Shown piece by piece: positions 33,151-47,357 of a DNA stretch of 64,000 nucleotides. The notes beneath the pieces are model-generated. The model made no database searches. It was not told where the DNA came from and was given only the letters and a program-made list of their open reading frames with translations. The position numbers and the translations under genes are program-made. The stretch's first letter is position 1. Every line of letters begins with the position of its first letter. Source of the stretch: Acridotheres tristis (Eukaryota > Chordata > Aves > Passeriformes > Sturnidae); assembly GCA_037013685.1 (NCBI GenBank), contig CM072894.1:29449529-29513528 (forward strand). The letters are read 5' to 3'.

Positions 33151-35642
33151 AGAGTGATTCCCGCAGGCGGACACGCGGCGCCCGCCGGCTGCTTCCCGAC
33201 AGCAGAGGGCACAGGCAGCTCAGGGATGTGCTGCAGCTGAAACCAGAAACCAGAAACCAGCGCCTTGTGAGAGACCCGAGGCTACAAACCCAGTAAGCTT
33301 CAGCCCTAGATACAGAATAAACTGCGGAACTAATTATGTATTAAGTAATTAAAGTAATTTTTCACCATCCGTAATTATTGTCTTGCACGGGTCGTCTGGA
33401 TCACCAGGATGAGAATTAAATTTATCTTGCCAGAGCTTCAGACTGTGAACCATGCCATCCTGTCTGGGCTTTCATAGACTGGATAACATGTCTGGCCACT
33501 GCTTTAATAAGCTGAATGGATTATTGCAATTTCCGTCAGCTGCATTTGAAACTAAACTGATCCATCCTCAGCAAGAAAGGCTTTGGGTACAGACTCCAAA
33601 CGAACTCAGTTTTACCTGCTTAATTTAAAGCAGGTGGAAGTTCCTTGATGCAGTTCAGTGTAATTTAGGTTCTGTGCATATTTTCTCCCTGGCTACCTTA
33701 TATTGAATTTGCAGAATGTGTTTTTAAGTAGACATGGGTTTGCTCTTCCTAGTCTGTACTGATTTATGAGGATGTGACAAGGTTTACTCTTTGGATCCAG
33801 ATTTAACCTGGGCAATGCATCTTTCTGAAATATGGTCATTGTGCAGATAAAATGTATAAAGATCTGGACAGCAGGGAGCTGACACTAATACACTGAGGGA
33901 GGGCAAAGTTATGTTCTTTGGGCATGGCATGGTCTCCATGTTCCTGTCTTAACCAGCAGTGCTAGGATCATCACTATTTTTTCTTTCAGCCACATCATCA
34001 CATCCCCAGCTCTGCCACGAATTAGGACCTGGAAACTCTGGTCAGGTGAAAAGCCTTTATAAAAGAACTCACCTCAGTGTCCATGTTGGGTTCTGGCTTA
34101 CTTGGCAAGTCTTTGTGAAATCACATTAATGTGGCACAAGGCCCACATTGACAAACTGTCCTGCAAAATTATGTCAGATCCCACTGACCTGCTGTGTCTG
34201 TTGGCTACAATCAGCATGGCACACAAGGAAAACTTTATAGACAAAAGGTGGTCCATGCATCTGTATACACAGATGTCAGAGCATTCTGTAAAAGAATTCA
34301 GAAATAGCAGATATTTTTTAGGTGGCATATTACCGTGAGCTCCAAAATTGCTTTCTCTCAATACCTTATAAAACATGTTAGTTGGAGTTAACAAACAAAT
34401 GTGCTTCTCTGGAAATTTCAAAACATGTTTTTCAGCTTCCTTCTTTTAGCATTTATTTCTATTTCTTCAAGCTATTACTGTGGAAAACCATAAAAAAAAA
34501 AGACTCAGAAGATAATAATGATAATATTATTGTGACAGGTCTAGACAGTGATTTAAACCACTAACTCCTGCTAATAGCTTTTCTCTGAATTTTGGCATTT
34601 CTTAGATAGTGTATGAATCCCCTCTAGTACAAGTGTCATTTTTGTCCAATACTTTCATTCCTAATTGCTTGAGTTATCAGGCAGTCATTACTAACAATAG
34701 GATTTTCTCAAATGGTTATTGAGTTGTTGTCAAAATGTCTCAAATTTTCTGTACATGATCTTGCAGGAGGGTTTGTAGGGAAGTATGTTTTGTGTGAGTA
34801 AAGCCTTTATGGAACTGAATAAGTCCATATGAGATGCTCTGTATTTATTTCTGAAGATTAATGTTTCTAATGGGCTGCCATTGTCAGAATTTTATTTCCC
34901 AGAGTTAATTCATCCTTAAATTCAAATTCAGAATATTTGTGCCTAGTTATCATAAACTAAATTGTGTTGATTAAAATGTAACATAGAAGTAGTCAATGCT
35001 TTCAGTTGTATCATTTCAAGTAGAAGGTGGTAATTTATACAAAAGGCTCCAAAATCCCATCTAGAAAATATAGTGACACAAAAAAGTGTAGTCATTTTTA
35101 AATGCCGGATTTTGGGTACCGAGCTGAATTAAAGAAGACAACTTTTATTTTCAGAAATCAGAATTTCCGAAATAATGCTTTTTTGATGTCTTAGGTTGGA
35201 CATGAAGAAAAGCAACACTGATATAATTTATGAACATCTGCAGCATTCAGCTAAATGTCCTGAACTAGAAAACTAAAGCTTTTATTGCTTGCAGCCACAA
35301 ACTGGAAAATTGTTCAGAGCTGTCTTTTAATTTTCAGTAGATTATTATTTTCCATGTTAGAGCAAATTTATCTGTCAGATAGTAATACAAAGGGGTTTGG
35401 TTTAAAATGAGATTTTTAAAAAATGTGTCTGCCCTACCAATCTGTGTACATATGCAAATGATGGATACAAAGATATCTGCAGAAATAATAAATTATTTGA
35501 TTTAGTGGAGATATTTAATTCTGAAATATGGGCTTGGACAGAGAAAAATTACCCAAACCTGGACTGATAGAAATGGCATAATACAGATATATTCAGATAC
35601 ATCACGTAGAGAATAGATGACTTGATTTATAGAACATGTCAA

Positions 35643-35688
35643 TGTTAATGTGAGTTAGAAATTGCTGTTAATGTGAGTTAGAAATTGC
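35643..35688. repeat. 23 bp perfect tandem duplication
   Basis: The unit tgttaatgtgagttagaaat plus tgc occurs twice with no gap and no mismatch, suggesting a recent local duplication. Confidence 0.97.
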
Positions 35689-36321
35689 AATTACAAATCA
35701 TGTCTTTGTAGGGTGTCACTGAACCTGTGAGGGAATTCAAAGTATGGTTTACAAGGAGAGTAAGGTATTCATGTTTGGAAAAAGCAAGGTAGGCTATCAC
35801 AATGACATCTGTTTAGGGTTTTTGTTGAATACTGCTGTCAGAAAATGTCTCCCTTGTGCCATATGGGAGTCTGGTCTCAGTTATAACTGACATCAGCAGC
35901 ACTTTGTGGACATGGCAATAAAGCTGGATTCAAATCACATCTGTGACTTTTTTAGGCAATTTCTCGTTCAGCCTGTATTTTACAGCTGGAACTGAAACCA
36001 TTGCAAGTGTTCTGATGCATGATCTCCTCTTTGACACACAGAGGACCAAAGTCCAGGAAATGCCACCTTGTATGAAATGCTGGAGTTCTTCCTTGCAGTA
36101 AGAGATTATTTTATGATTATCACCTACACACTGCAAACAAAAAAATCTTCAGGAAAACAAGGTGCTATACACATTTTTATCCTCACAGAGGCAATGAGAG
36201 AACAAAAAATACATAATGCAAGAGAAGTGCACAGTTTGTAATGTATCACTGGCAGGCAGGATGGTACCATGAGGATAACTGGAGTGCAAAATTATGCATG
36301 GCACACAGTGAAGAGTTTAGA

Positions 36322-36360
36322 TTCTATTTTATTTTATTTATTTAATTTTATTTTTATTTG
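36322..36360. repeat. ATTTT-type low-complexity tract
   Basis: T-rich run of ATTTT/ATTTA units, no element recognised beside it. Confidence 0.8.
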
Positions 36361-37213
36361 CAGTTTGTGTCTGATATTTGCAATTTAAACTTACAAAATA
36401 TTTTTGGGGTCCTCAGAAGCTGCTTTTCTGAATCAGATGAAATAATAATCAAATGTTTTCTGTTCTATTTTAGGAAGCTGTTTACAGTTGTTTGCTTCCC
36501 CTGTTCCACAAACCGTAGCAGGTGTTGATAAATAGCCTGTTTTGCACATGACAGTAAGCTGCAGCCACTTTAATTAAGACAACGTGTGAAGTCACAATAT
36601 TCTTTTTTTGCTTACAAAGATCCAATTTTTAACATTTTCCTGTTTTGAAAAAAATTAGTGACGGTTTCTCAAAATGCTGCAAAGGTTACAATTGGGATCA
36701 AGTGATTTATTAGCAGATTAATCAAACTGCAAGTGTAGCAACTAGTTTATAACTTACAGACTGACAGGTTCATAATCCTTAAAATAATAATTTTCTCAGT
36801 CATAAAAGGCATTCCTTTTACAGTGCCCTCATTAATTTAAAGAATCCTAGTAAATATATTACTGCCTTCTATTCAGAAGGAGCATGCATTTTATATTGCT
36901 TTGTCATTTACAGATCTTCATTTAAAATAGCTCTGTTCAAACGATATAAAGTCATGATTAAACTCAAAGAGAATATGAAATGTGATACAGTAAGGGAAAT
37001 ATATAGGGTCAGCTAAAATTCTTTGCAGGTCTTTTGAAGATAAAATTTGAAGGTGAGGGATATTCTGGGTGTATAGCAGCTGGATGGAGGCTGATTAGTG
37101 GCAGTTTGTGGCTGGAATGAACACAAGATGTCACCCTCGCTGTGAGAGAACTCCAACACATAAATGCCTTGAGCTGAAGAGGAAAGAGAATAAGGATTGA
37201 GGGATTGAAGTTA

Positions 37214-37214
<1 letters not shown>

Positions 37215-37240
<26 letters not shown>
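37215..37240. repeat. Poly(T) tract, 26 bases
   Basis: Uninterrupted T run. It could mark the tail of a - strand retroposed sequence, but no parent sequence was recognised next to it. Confidence 0.95.
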
Positions 37241-37245
<5 letters not shown>

Positions 37246-40200
37246 GTCCATCACGTTTGTTCCTTCATTTACCTGTCCTGGAACACTGCTTCACTGCAAA
37301 ATTTTCTCCACCTTGCTGAGTATTTGTAAGAAAATTCTCTCATGTCATTTATCACTTTTTTAAATTGCTTTTTAAAGTAGGTTCTGAAATTTGGAATCAG
37401 ATTTTACTTCCTTGAGTAGTAACCCTATGTTTCTTATACTGTTGGTGAAAAAGATGGTGGAGAACAAAGTGCCATATATTTCTGAGTTTTCTTCAGTAAC
37501 ATTAATTTTCATACATTTACTTGGAAGTCTTAAAGTTTATAGAAAGAAGGATGGGATGGTAATTATTGTGAAAAACGTTCAGATAATATAATGAGCTGAA
37601 TTATCACATTTCTTCCTAAAATGTGTAAACCTTTTTGTGCTGAAGAGTAATATTGTCTGTATGTAACAGTTTGAAATTCCCTTTACCTTTATTCTAAACA
37701 ATACAAAATTCTTCCTTTGAGGAAGAAGAGGCTTAAAATCTTGAATTAAACAGAACATTGATTAAACAATGGTATTAGCATTCTTCTAATGGTAATTTAA
37801 CTCCTTGAGCTCAGGCCACTGAATTCAGTAATGCAGACAGCATGCCTATGTTCAGTGTCATTTATGCTTTAAATGTTTGTTTCCTTGAAGACATTCCAAC
37901 TGTGGGACTTGTGAGGACAGACCTCCATATCTTGTTGAGTTGCAGATGCTCCTGTTACTTTGAGTGGTTGTTCTCATTTTGTTTATGGCATCCACAGAGT
38001 GGGAATATCTTGATCAGTAAGGTGAGGATAGCCATACTTCTCCACTCCCACTGCCTGCTTGTGTTTAGATTGCAAGGCCTTGAAGAAAGAGCTACTTAAA
38101 AGAAGTAATTTGCATGGGACTTAAAGAAACAGAGTCTATACTGGACAGAGAAGGCCCATGTGTATTGGGAAGCTCTGGGCACTATTATAATATTGATCAA
38201 ACAAAAGTGCATTCTTAACCACCAAAATCTAAATATTCAAGTGATAGTAAAATACTATTTTATTGCAAAGTATACATCTAGTGGGAACAAATTCTCATCA
38301 TCCTGGACAGAGGAGAAAACTAAACAGGGAACAGAGACCATGTCAGATAATTTGTGGTATCTCCAGCTGGATGTCATTTTAGCCCATTCTTGAATACCTT
38401 CAAGAAAACATCGGAAGAGTTCATTCTCACATTTTCCTTGGAGTGGCTCAACCCTCCCTTGCCCAATATCATTATTATGCTTGTACATCCATAGTTTTAC
38501 AGTAGTCTTCTGCTCTGCATAATTCTGCATGTCCTTAAACCCAGTGTAAGTCACTTCTACTTTTAAGTTCCTTTCAGATTGGCATTTAAAGGAGATTTAA
38601 TATCTCTGAGAATGACAATGGTTGGTTTTTATCAACCATTATGTAATATTGCTTTTTCTGATTGAAAGTCAGCAGAAGATTGGAGAGTCAGCACTCCAGA
38701 AGGGAATGTTTAAGTAGCTTGTATTACTGGGCTGCCAGCTTTTATGGTCCAGGCCTTCATAAACTGTGTCAAGCTGTGATAGTTATAATTATTGCACACG
38801 TTGGCTTAACCTATATCGTGCAGTCATAATGCATTAGCCTTTCCAGCTTTCACTTGCCTGTCCTTTATTAACTGTGACATTTTCCCTTAAAGGTTCAGAG
38901 CAAGCATGACTTTATGATCAACCATAAGCTTTAACTAAACCGATTCTTTTTTCCCAAGGAAGACGGTTGTGGAAGAAACCAGGAGATGGCAGTCTTTCTT
39001 AATGGATCATGGTTTAATCTGTTGGTGTCTACAATTTCTGTTCTTGAGCTCCAGAATAGGCTAAAATTTTAAAATGAGGTGAAGGAAGGGCCACATTTCT
39101 TATTTTGTTGGCATAGGAAGCCATTGCATGCTCTGGTATCTTCCACTTTTCTTTCAGTTGTCAGATCTTGTATAAATCCAGGGGAGCCTGTGGTTCACAT
39201 TGGCCTTAATGCAGTTTTCTTACCTGGCTTTTTCAACATACCTGAATTACAGTTCTCTGTTCCCTGGTAACACAGAGGAGAAGCCAGTGAGTAGCCAACC
39301 TTCCTGAGACTGTGCCCTTAATCTGAAGGCAGGCCATTTCACAGAAAACCAGCTTAGAAACAAAACTCAATTCATTCATGTATGTTTAATCAGCAAAAGC
39401 ATAGTAACGCAGAGACTGTGTGGTCTGTCTTGCTGATAACTTGTCCCTCAGTTTATGTTTCACCATTCTTGGACAACTCTGTGCCTCCTCAGGGGATCAA
39501 GATGGTTTTAAGTAGCTGTGATGCTTTTGATCTCTGTTATGTAATGTTACAAAAGGCAGTGTCACATCTGTTTATAAGCCAGTGGGATAACACTGTCCTG
39601 GTGTGTGATTGTCTGTTCTTACTGGAGAAAAAATTACATCATGGCAGTATTAGATACCAGGTTATTTTGAGCTGTTGGCTGCAAGCACGAAAAAAAACTT
39701 CTTACCTTTCTGTATATTTTTCTGTAGAGTAAGCACCAGAAAGGGACACAGGAGAGCACAAACGTGGCTTAAATGAAGTCTTTGTGTTTATTGACAAAGT
39801 GCAACTCAAACAGAGCTTAGGAAAACCATGATCTGCCTTCAATTATTTACTAGAACCTGTGAAAGATTTAATTCTAACAACCTAATAACTTGTATCTCCC
39901 AAGTTCATCATGGCCTTTGGACCCCCAAAGCTGCCTCTCAGCATTACCACTGCTTCCCTTAAACTGCAGTAAGTTGTGTGGGAATGGCAAGTGTGGAAAA
40001 ACCAAGAGCAGTTATTATTCATAACCACATCAGGCCCATACACTCTTTGGACCATCATTTTGTCTTTCATTGGGGCAAATTCTTGCTTTGCACTTTAAAA
40101 ATAATTCAATTTCTCTTAAACAACACATAACCGACTAATAGAAATATTAACAATAGTAAAATGAATACATTCTTTTAGACAGTGTTAACTAAGGGAAGCA

Positions 40201-43200
40201 GATATAGAAGTTAGCTAATGTTTATTAAGTATTCTAATTGCTACCTGAACTTGTTGCAGAACCTAGCAGAGGGAAAATAATATATTGCTCCAAATGTCCA
40301 GCTATATTCTTACTCATCCTATTTGTCAGTAGCATAAGGGAAAGGTTTTGGTTTTTCAAGTTGATGATAACAGACTTCCATGTCATGTTTTTGTGTCAAG
40401 GTCCTTAACCTTTCTTCGGTAGCTCACCTTCATTTTGGTGCTCAATGTCTTGGCATGGTTTTCATGAGCATCCATGCCTGTAGACATCCTCCAGATGACT
40501 GGTTCTCCCAGCAGAGCCCTATTTTAACTTGGCATGCAGGAAGATGATCTGTTTACATCTAGAACACAAATGTCTGGAGTTGCCAGCATTCTGCAGGTGA
40601 CAATTGTGTACATGGTAAAGAGTATCTGGGTACAGGTTTGGAATACTGAAAATTTGGATACACTGAAAGTGTAAAACTCTTTGGTATGGCAAGGCTCCTT
40701 GATGTATGAATGCCATGGAGTGTATTTACCGACATTTGTTATTTTATCTGCGTCACAAAATATCAGAAAGAGTATATGACATTTCAGTTGCTAGGCAGCA
40801 TCATGCTACAGGCCTCTAAAAGCCATGTCAAACATTTCGCTTAATCATTTGCCAGAAATGTTTAAAAGCATAATGTCTTATTAATGATTATTCAATCATT
40901 GAGTCATTCAAAGAGAGATGTTCCATCTTGACTTTCATAGTGGTAAAACACAGATAATTTACCAGGTATGCAAGAGCACACAAGTATTAGAATTACAGAG
41001 CCTTATTGGAGGATATGCATGAATCAAAGAAGAAAGTTATGGTGTACAGCCTAGATTTTACACTCCTCCATTCTCTGACAGCTCCAAACATTCTCATTTA
41101 AATTGATAGGTGTAAAGAAACAACATTAATCATATAACCAAATTATTTCTGTGTTGGCGGTAAGACTGGAGCCCAGAAAATACACGTGGAGCTTCTACCT
41201 TTGCCACAGACATCCTGCATGATTGGAATAAATAATTCATGGTCTCATTCCTGCCATCTAACCGTGGACAGTATCAGAAACCCTGCATTAAAGCCCTCAC
41301 TTCAGGCAGTTCCCATGTCATGAGCCCCACAGTGCCTGTCTCTCTTCACTGGCTGCTGGGGTACAGAACAAAGGCTCTGAGCAGCCCTTCCTGCTGCTGG
41401 ATGTTTATCTGGGTTTGTAGGTTCTGAGTTTTACCTGGTTGAGTTGAAATTCTGTACTGCCCTGGAGTGTCACTCATGCCATTTGGATAGTGTTGAGTAA
41501 CCATTGTGCTTACTTATCCATGAAACTATCGGTCCTTGACTGGGGTCCAGGGCATATAGGGAATCCTGGACACTGTTAGAGACACAGTCTGGAGGGCTTT
41601 CCCATGTCCTTCTGCTAAGTCCTTGGCCTCTCAGGGATATGTTTTGGCAGTTCAGATTTAGGGCACACACAGATCTTGGCCTCTTCAGAACAGACATCCC
41701 CTTTGAAAACTCCATTTTCAGTTGTGTTCTATGTACATGATTTTGCAGTACTCTGACTCATTGTACAGCTATTTGTTGGTCACTTTGAGGCTTTCTCCAG
41801 AGTCTGATTACTTGGGATAAGAATTTATCTGCAAAAGTAGAGACATTTGTGTTTCTGCCACAGAAATAGTGTTACTTTTTTATTCTGACAGAAGGTAAAA
41901 CATTGAATAAGTCTGGCATGGGAGATGATGCTGAGAGACACTGGGACATGTATCAAATTGAATTCCCTGGCCAGCCTGACTTAAGTGCAGAATATTTACT
42001 TCCTCAAGGGAGGTTAAACCTCACCTCCACCAGGCACTTCTACACATTTACACCTTCTGCAACTTTACACCTTCTAGATAGTTAACTATCTTTAAGAATA
42101 TAAACAAACCAATTGTAAATAATTTTTAATTACATTATTTCCAACATCATATTATCTTTCTTTTAAACAACACAATTTTAGCAGTGACTCAGACCTGTGA
42201 AACAGCAGCTGTGGATCTGTTAATCTTTCCTTCATTATTATTGTGTGTTTTCATTGATTTAAAGACACATTCTTTGAGTTTCATACTCAAATCATCTAGT
42301 AGATTAACACACACAATTTTAAGTGTGACTTGAAAGCTCCCAGTGTCTCCATCTGGCTTCTCTGATTTTGCCTTTCTATTGTAGCAGTGAAAGTACAGAA
42401 TGAAGAACTGATCCTGCTCCAAAATTCTGCCTCCCTCTTGTTATATTGCACTAAATGGGAAAATGTTTATAATTTCAGCATGTAATTTGCTGCTATTCTC
42501 AGTCAGCTGTAGCGATATAAGCAGTACTCAGTGTGTTTGAGAGATACACTTTCATCAGTAAAGAGCAGTCTGGTGAACTAATGTGAAGAACTGTAGAAAG
42601 ATTAAGATTTTCCTATGCTATTGGAATGGAAATAGACCCTTGAGTAAAATATTTCAGGAAACAAATCCAGTAGGGTCCAATTTAAAGAGAAAGTACACTT
42701 ACATGGATAAGTACAAGTTTCTGACTTTTCCCCTCTTTCAGAATTTCCCCCTAAGTTATAAAATAGGAATAATTACTTCAAGCACATTTTTGTGATCATT
42801 TATTCTACTAGAATTTTCTGGAGTACATTTTCAGATCATGGATTATAGGAGCATTTCTCATTATCACTAATGAGAATTTCAATGCATGATATAATTTTAC
42901 TGTGCTATTTTGTCTGACTTGTATTACACCTGTCAGTCTGCTTTCTCCTGCTATTTCATTAATATTTAAATATTAATATTTAAAGGTCAAGCTTAGCCTT
43001 CAGTGATATTAAAATATATTATTCTGTTTCGTCTGACTTTAGGAGAATATCTCTGGGACAGTTCTCAGCAGACAGGGAAAAAGGCAAATTGCCCTACACT
43101 TTGCTACCTTTTTAATCCAGGTTTTTTCTTCTCTTTCCAAAAGAAATTGAAGTTTCCATCTCAGAGGGGGAGGAGAGAGGTTTGTAAAGGAATGAAGTGT

Positions 43201-46200
43201 AATTCACAGTGCAGTCAATGGGATGAGGTGCCACTCTTCTTTGTGCTTGGAGAGCCTTACAATAAAGCAATTGCAGAACTGAAAGGCTTCACAGGTTGTT
43301 TGTCCAGTAGAGTTTCTCAGAGCACATCTCAACAATGTGGCATCCTGGAATAAAAGGAAATGTTATGTTTTTATTGCATTGATGTGGTAAAGGCAGTGCT
43401 CCAAATTCCACACAGATGTACAGATAGCTGAACTGTGTTTCAAATGTGGGATTTTGCATTTTGAGCAAAAATCGATTATCCCAAAAACTCCTTATCTGTG
43501 TAAAACTTTATGGCATCAGAACTGAAGGTTATAAGGCCAGGTTTGCAAAGAATTATGAGTACAGGGTGTAAAGTCCATATAACAATGTTCACTCAAGACT
43601 ATGCTAATGCTAATATTTTAACGTGGCTCAATCCCCCTGAAAACACCAAAGATATTATGAGGCCTTTATTTACTTGTTCTGTCCTAGATGTTAGTCTGGT
43701 GCTGCTGAGAAGGTGGAAGAGGTCCTGCAAAGCATGGGATGAATATGCATAGATAATCTTCACTGCATCAAAGCTGCTTCTCCTGTGAATTTAGGGGATT
43801 CTGCCCTGAGGGAAAGGTGAACATTGAGCTGTGCATATGGTGTGTGTGTGTACACTGTTGCCTAGAGCCTGCACTTGCAGGAGTCCTTGCAATATTTGTT
43901 CATGTGCACACAAAAGGGTCTCAAAAAAGACCTCACAGATAAGAAATCTTCTTGAGCTCAGCCACTGCTCCAAGAGCAAGTAGAATATGTGCCAGCAGAC
44001 AGCTTAAATGTAGCATATCTGTCCTAGCAACACTAGATGTTGATGTAGTTGGACTTGTGCTAAGGGACATCATGGATCCAGCTTTTCCCACTGTCTTCTT
44101 TCAGTACACATCAAGGGATTATGCCGATTTCAACCCAAATTGTGTCCACGCAATGTGGACACAGTAGTGGTTTGGACTGAGCACAAGTCTGAGCAGATGT
44201 TGGTTATAAATAGACACACCTCTGGTGCTGGGAAGCTGTGCAGCTTGACACATTTTATTGTAAAAGACTGTCAAGCAACAGGGAAACTATTTAGTCAAAG
44301 TGTCAAATCTCTACCATGGATGGGAAGAGAAACATAATTGTTCACTTCAGTGGAAATAATATCAATCTCCAAGTGCCTAACAGTGAATAATCCTGAGCTG
44401 CTATCCTAAACCTGCCCTTGTAGTATTTCACTACTGCTGACTGTCAGGCTGTATTTCTTTTTTTGTCATGGATCTACATATTGTGCCACGTTCTAATGTG
44501 AAGAGATCAGTCTTTGAGCCTTTGAACATGCCCACTAATGCCTGGCTGTAAGATGGAAAATTAAAGTGTACTCTATTTCTTTTGTCTGTGACTTTTTACC
44601 TAATCTGAACAAGTTAGAATGTAACTTTCCTTGTCTGCAACATATATTGGTGATTATAGCTGTTGCTATCAGACACAAAAGTAGAAATTGTAAATGTACA
44701 TACCTTTAATTGGAGAAAATATCTTCATCTATAAAACTGTTTATCCAAACCCTAATATAATTCTTACCAACCTGGAGCTATGTGCTTCTGAATGTCTGAT
44801 GTAAATTACAATTAATTTTGTGACTCTCCTCAGCTTAATATCATTATTCAGTGTGATTTTCTGACCTAGGCTGGTGCTGGATAGTCAAATGTCCTTGCTG
44901 TGTTTCCAAACACCTCTTTTGGGACACAGAACAGCAATAAGAAAGTACAGTTGCAGACACATTGAAGGAAATCTTAAAAGTGGGATATGATAACAAGTCA
45001 CTGATTTTTTATCACTTTTTGCATACTATCAAAGAATAAAAAATATTTTTAATTTTTTATTTTTTTAAATTTTAGGCTAAATCATTCTTCCTAAATTCAA
45101 TAGTTGAATAATTCTTCTGGGAGGGTATGTATGGGAAAAAGAAAACCCCTTCCTTTCTACTGCCATAGAAACCAACCTTAACAAGAATGTTATAAGTAAA
45201 AAGAGCCCCCTTTGGCTTCATATTTATGTTGAATATGCATTGCATTTTAAAATAGAAAAAAAAAGGACAATTTCTCAAGCAGGTAGTCTGTTGATCCCCC
45301 TTAGATTTATCTGTATTTGCAGAAACAAGCTTAAGAAGTGATTTTTGTCTTAGTCCCTAAGAGTCTGCAGAGGCAGCCTGAGCACCCCTAGAGATTTTTT
45401 ACTTTATAGTCAAAGCTCCCACTGCATCTCAGCACGGGCACAGCAGAGTGCATCTCTCCCCTTGCTGTGCCTTCATCCTTCATCTACCTGTCATGGACAG
45501 TGGGTTCTCATCATTTCAAGTATTTTTTGTAATAAATCAAACATTTTCTTAGAGTGAGACAGCTGACACAGCCACTTTCCTGTAGCTCAGTTCTGATATA
45601 AAAAGGAATGACTCAGGCTTTCCATAGAAAGGAGCTAGCTGGTGCTTTGATTGATGAGTGTCCATCTGACAGCAGTTATTTGCATTGTAAAGGAGTAAGT
45701 TTCACTGAAGTGCCACAAGTTAAAATCCTCACAATGAAGGCACTGAAATGACAAATTAAATGCTCCATCTATTGGCATGGAAATTTTGGAACATATCAAT
45801 TGCTTCTTGTCATAAAAAAAAAGATTAACTAGTACATTTTGCAAAATAATGTAAAAAATTGCAAAAATTTTCAGTTCATTTTAATGTTGAATCTACTTTT
45901 AAAAATCCCTAACTTTTTTTTTTAATGGCTGAGATTACCTCTTTTTCTTGGTGTGATTCTGTTCTACCTCTATATTTCTAGAGGCAACTTCAAAATATGC
46001 CAGATTTTTGGAGGCAAAACTCTGCAAACTAATGCAGCTATGAACTGAATTAGCAGCTGGTAGTATCTTTCCACACATTGTGTATGTTGTTTGTATATCT
46101 GCTTTTGGTGCACTGCAAAATTGCACATTACAGAAACTCCAGTGCTCTGTTTGTGCTTGACACTGGGGAGATGAGACTGGGCTGGACTGGGGACACAACT

Positions 46201-47219
46201 GTGGGAAATGAAGGTCCATCTGTTCTGCTCAGTGCAGCTGTACTTTTCCAGCCATTTATTTGGTTTATACTTTTTATTCCAGAGAGAATATATATAATGC
46301 CAACAGAGGTTAAAAAGGTTTTATGCTACTCACTCCTGCTGCTTCAGGAGGGACATCTGTCTAATTGCTGCAACTCTCCAGAATAAGCTGAAATGCTTAT
46401 TTTAACATCTAAGAGTGAATCTGAGAGACAAGGCTGGGTAAGGCCCATTCTGGAGAGCTGTGGGAACATTCATATATACAATTTTTTTTTGTGGGCCATG
46501 TATAGTCCAGATGCACCATTGTAATGAGGAGACCTGGCAAAAAGCACACTTAGGAAGGATCCTACACTGTTGCTTGTCTGCTGTCAATCATACCGAACTT
46601 CCACAAGGATAAACAAGTAGATGAAAGCAGCCAGATCACAGCCTAGTTAGTTCTACATATTTTTTGCATATATAATGGAAGGCAGTCAGCCTCCCACAGG
46701 CTGGGTAATGACAGTGGCTGATTGTCAGTAGGTATAAAATACTGTGTCTGTTGCAAGAAATGTATAAATATATACTGCAGTCACAGCAGGATGAAACTAG
46801 CAACATTTTGTATGGAAATCTGCTGTTCATTTCTGTAGGGTCTGGGTCAGCCATCAAGGCTTTGTGAAGGATGTGCTGAAGCTGGTTGTTCATGCTGCAA
46901 AAGAAAGTATTTCATGATAGTCTTGTCTTTTTTGCCATTGCTGGTTTCATTCCAGACAAAACAGCATTTCTTCTCTGACTGATCTTTGTGTTCTCACTTT
47001 CAAATACATACTTCTACCTTACAATGCACTATAGATCAAAAAGTATCTGTGTAATGATTGTCTCTTCCTTTTCAACAAGGCTGCACTCAGAGAGTAATAT
47101 TCACTGGCTAGCATGACAAGAGACACCTCAGAATGATTTTTCACTGTTAGCACAGTGCCTGTGAGGTTTGCTCAGCCAATACCACAAAGAAAAACACTTC
47201 TTTCCTTGTCTCTCTTTAG

Positions 47220-47357
47220 CATCAGACCCATTTGCTAAGTCACAGCTGGGCAAATACAATGATAGCCCAGGTGTTCACACCGGGGACATCAGCACATCCT
47301 GCGACCTCCACAGCCTCCCCCTTGATGAGAGTGTGGTGCAAGAAAGAGCAAGCCAGT
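47220..47357 (+). other. Exon-like open stretch, unassigned
   Basis: 138 bp between a strong acceptor (ttgtctctctttag) and donor gtaagc, open in one phase as 45 codons reading SDPFAKSQLGKYNDSPGVHT and on to DESVVQERASQ. Polar and acidic composition, more GC-rich than its surroundings. I do not recognise the peptide, and a second frame is also open. It may be an exon of an unknown gene or chance. Confidence 0.3.

Larger units (their letters stand above)
33151..47219. other. Gene desert, proximal part
   Basis: AT-rich, with no recognised gene. Holds a 23 bp tandem duplication (35643-35688), an ATTTT-type tract (about 36322-36360), a 26-base T run (37215-37240), short palindromes and two blocks resembling conserved non-coding sequence (38590-38920, 40790-40925). 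Confidence 0.5.

Noticed and set aside
33990..34046. Exon-like stretch after acceptor ttttttctttcag
   Set aside because: Only 18 codons, two frames open, weak donor gtgaaa; below what I can support.
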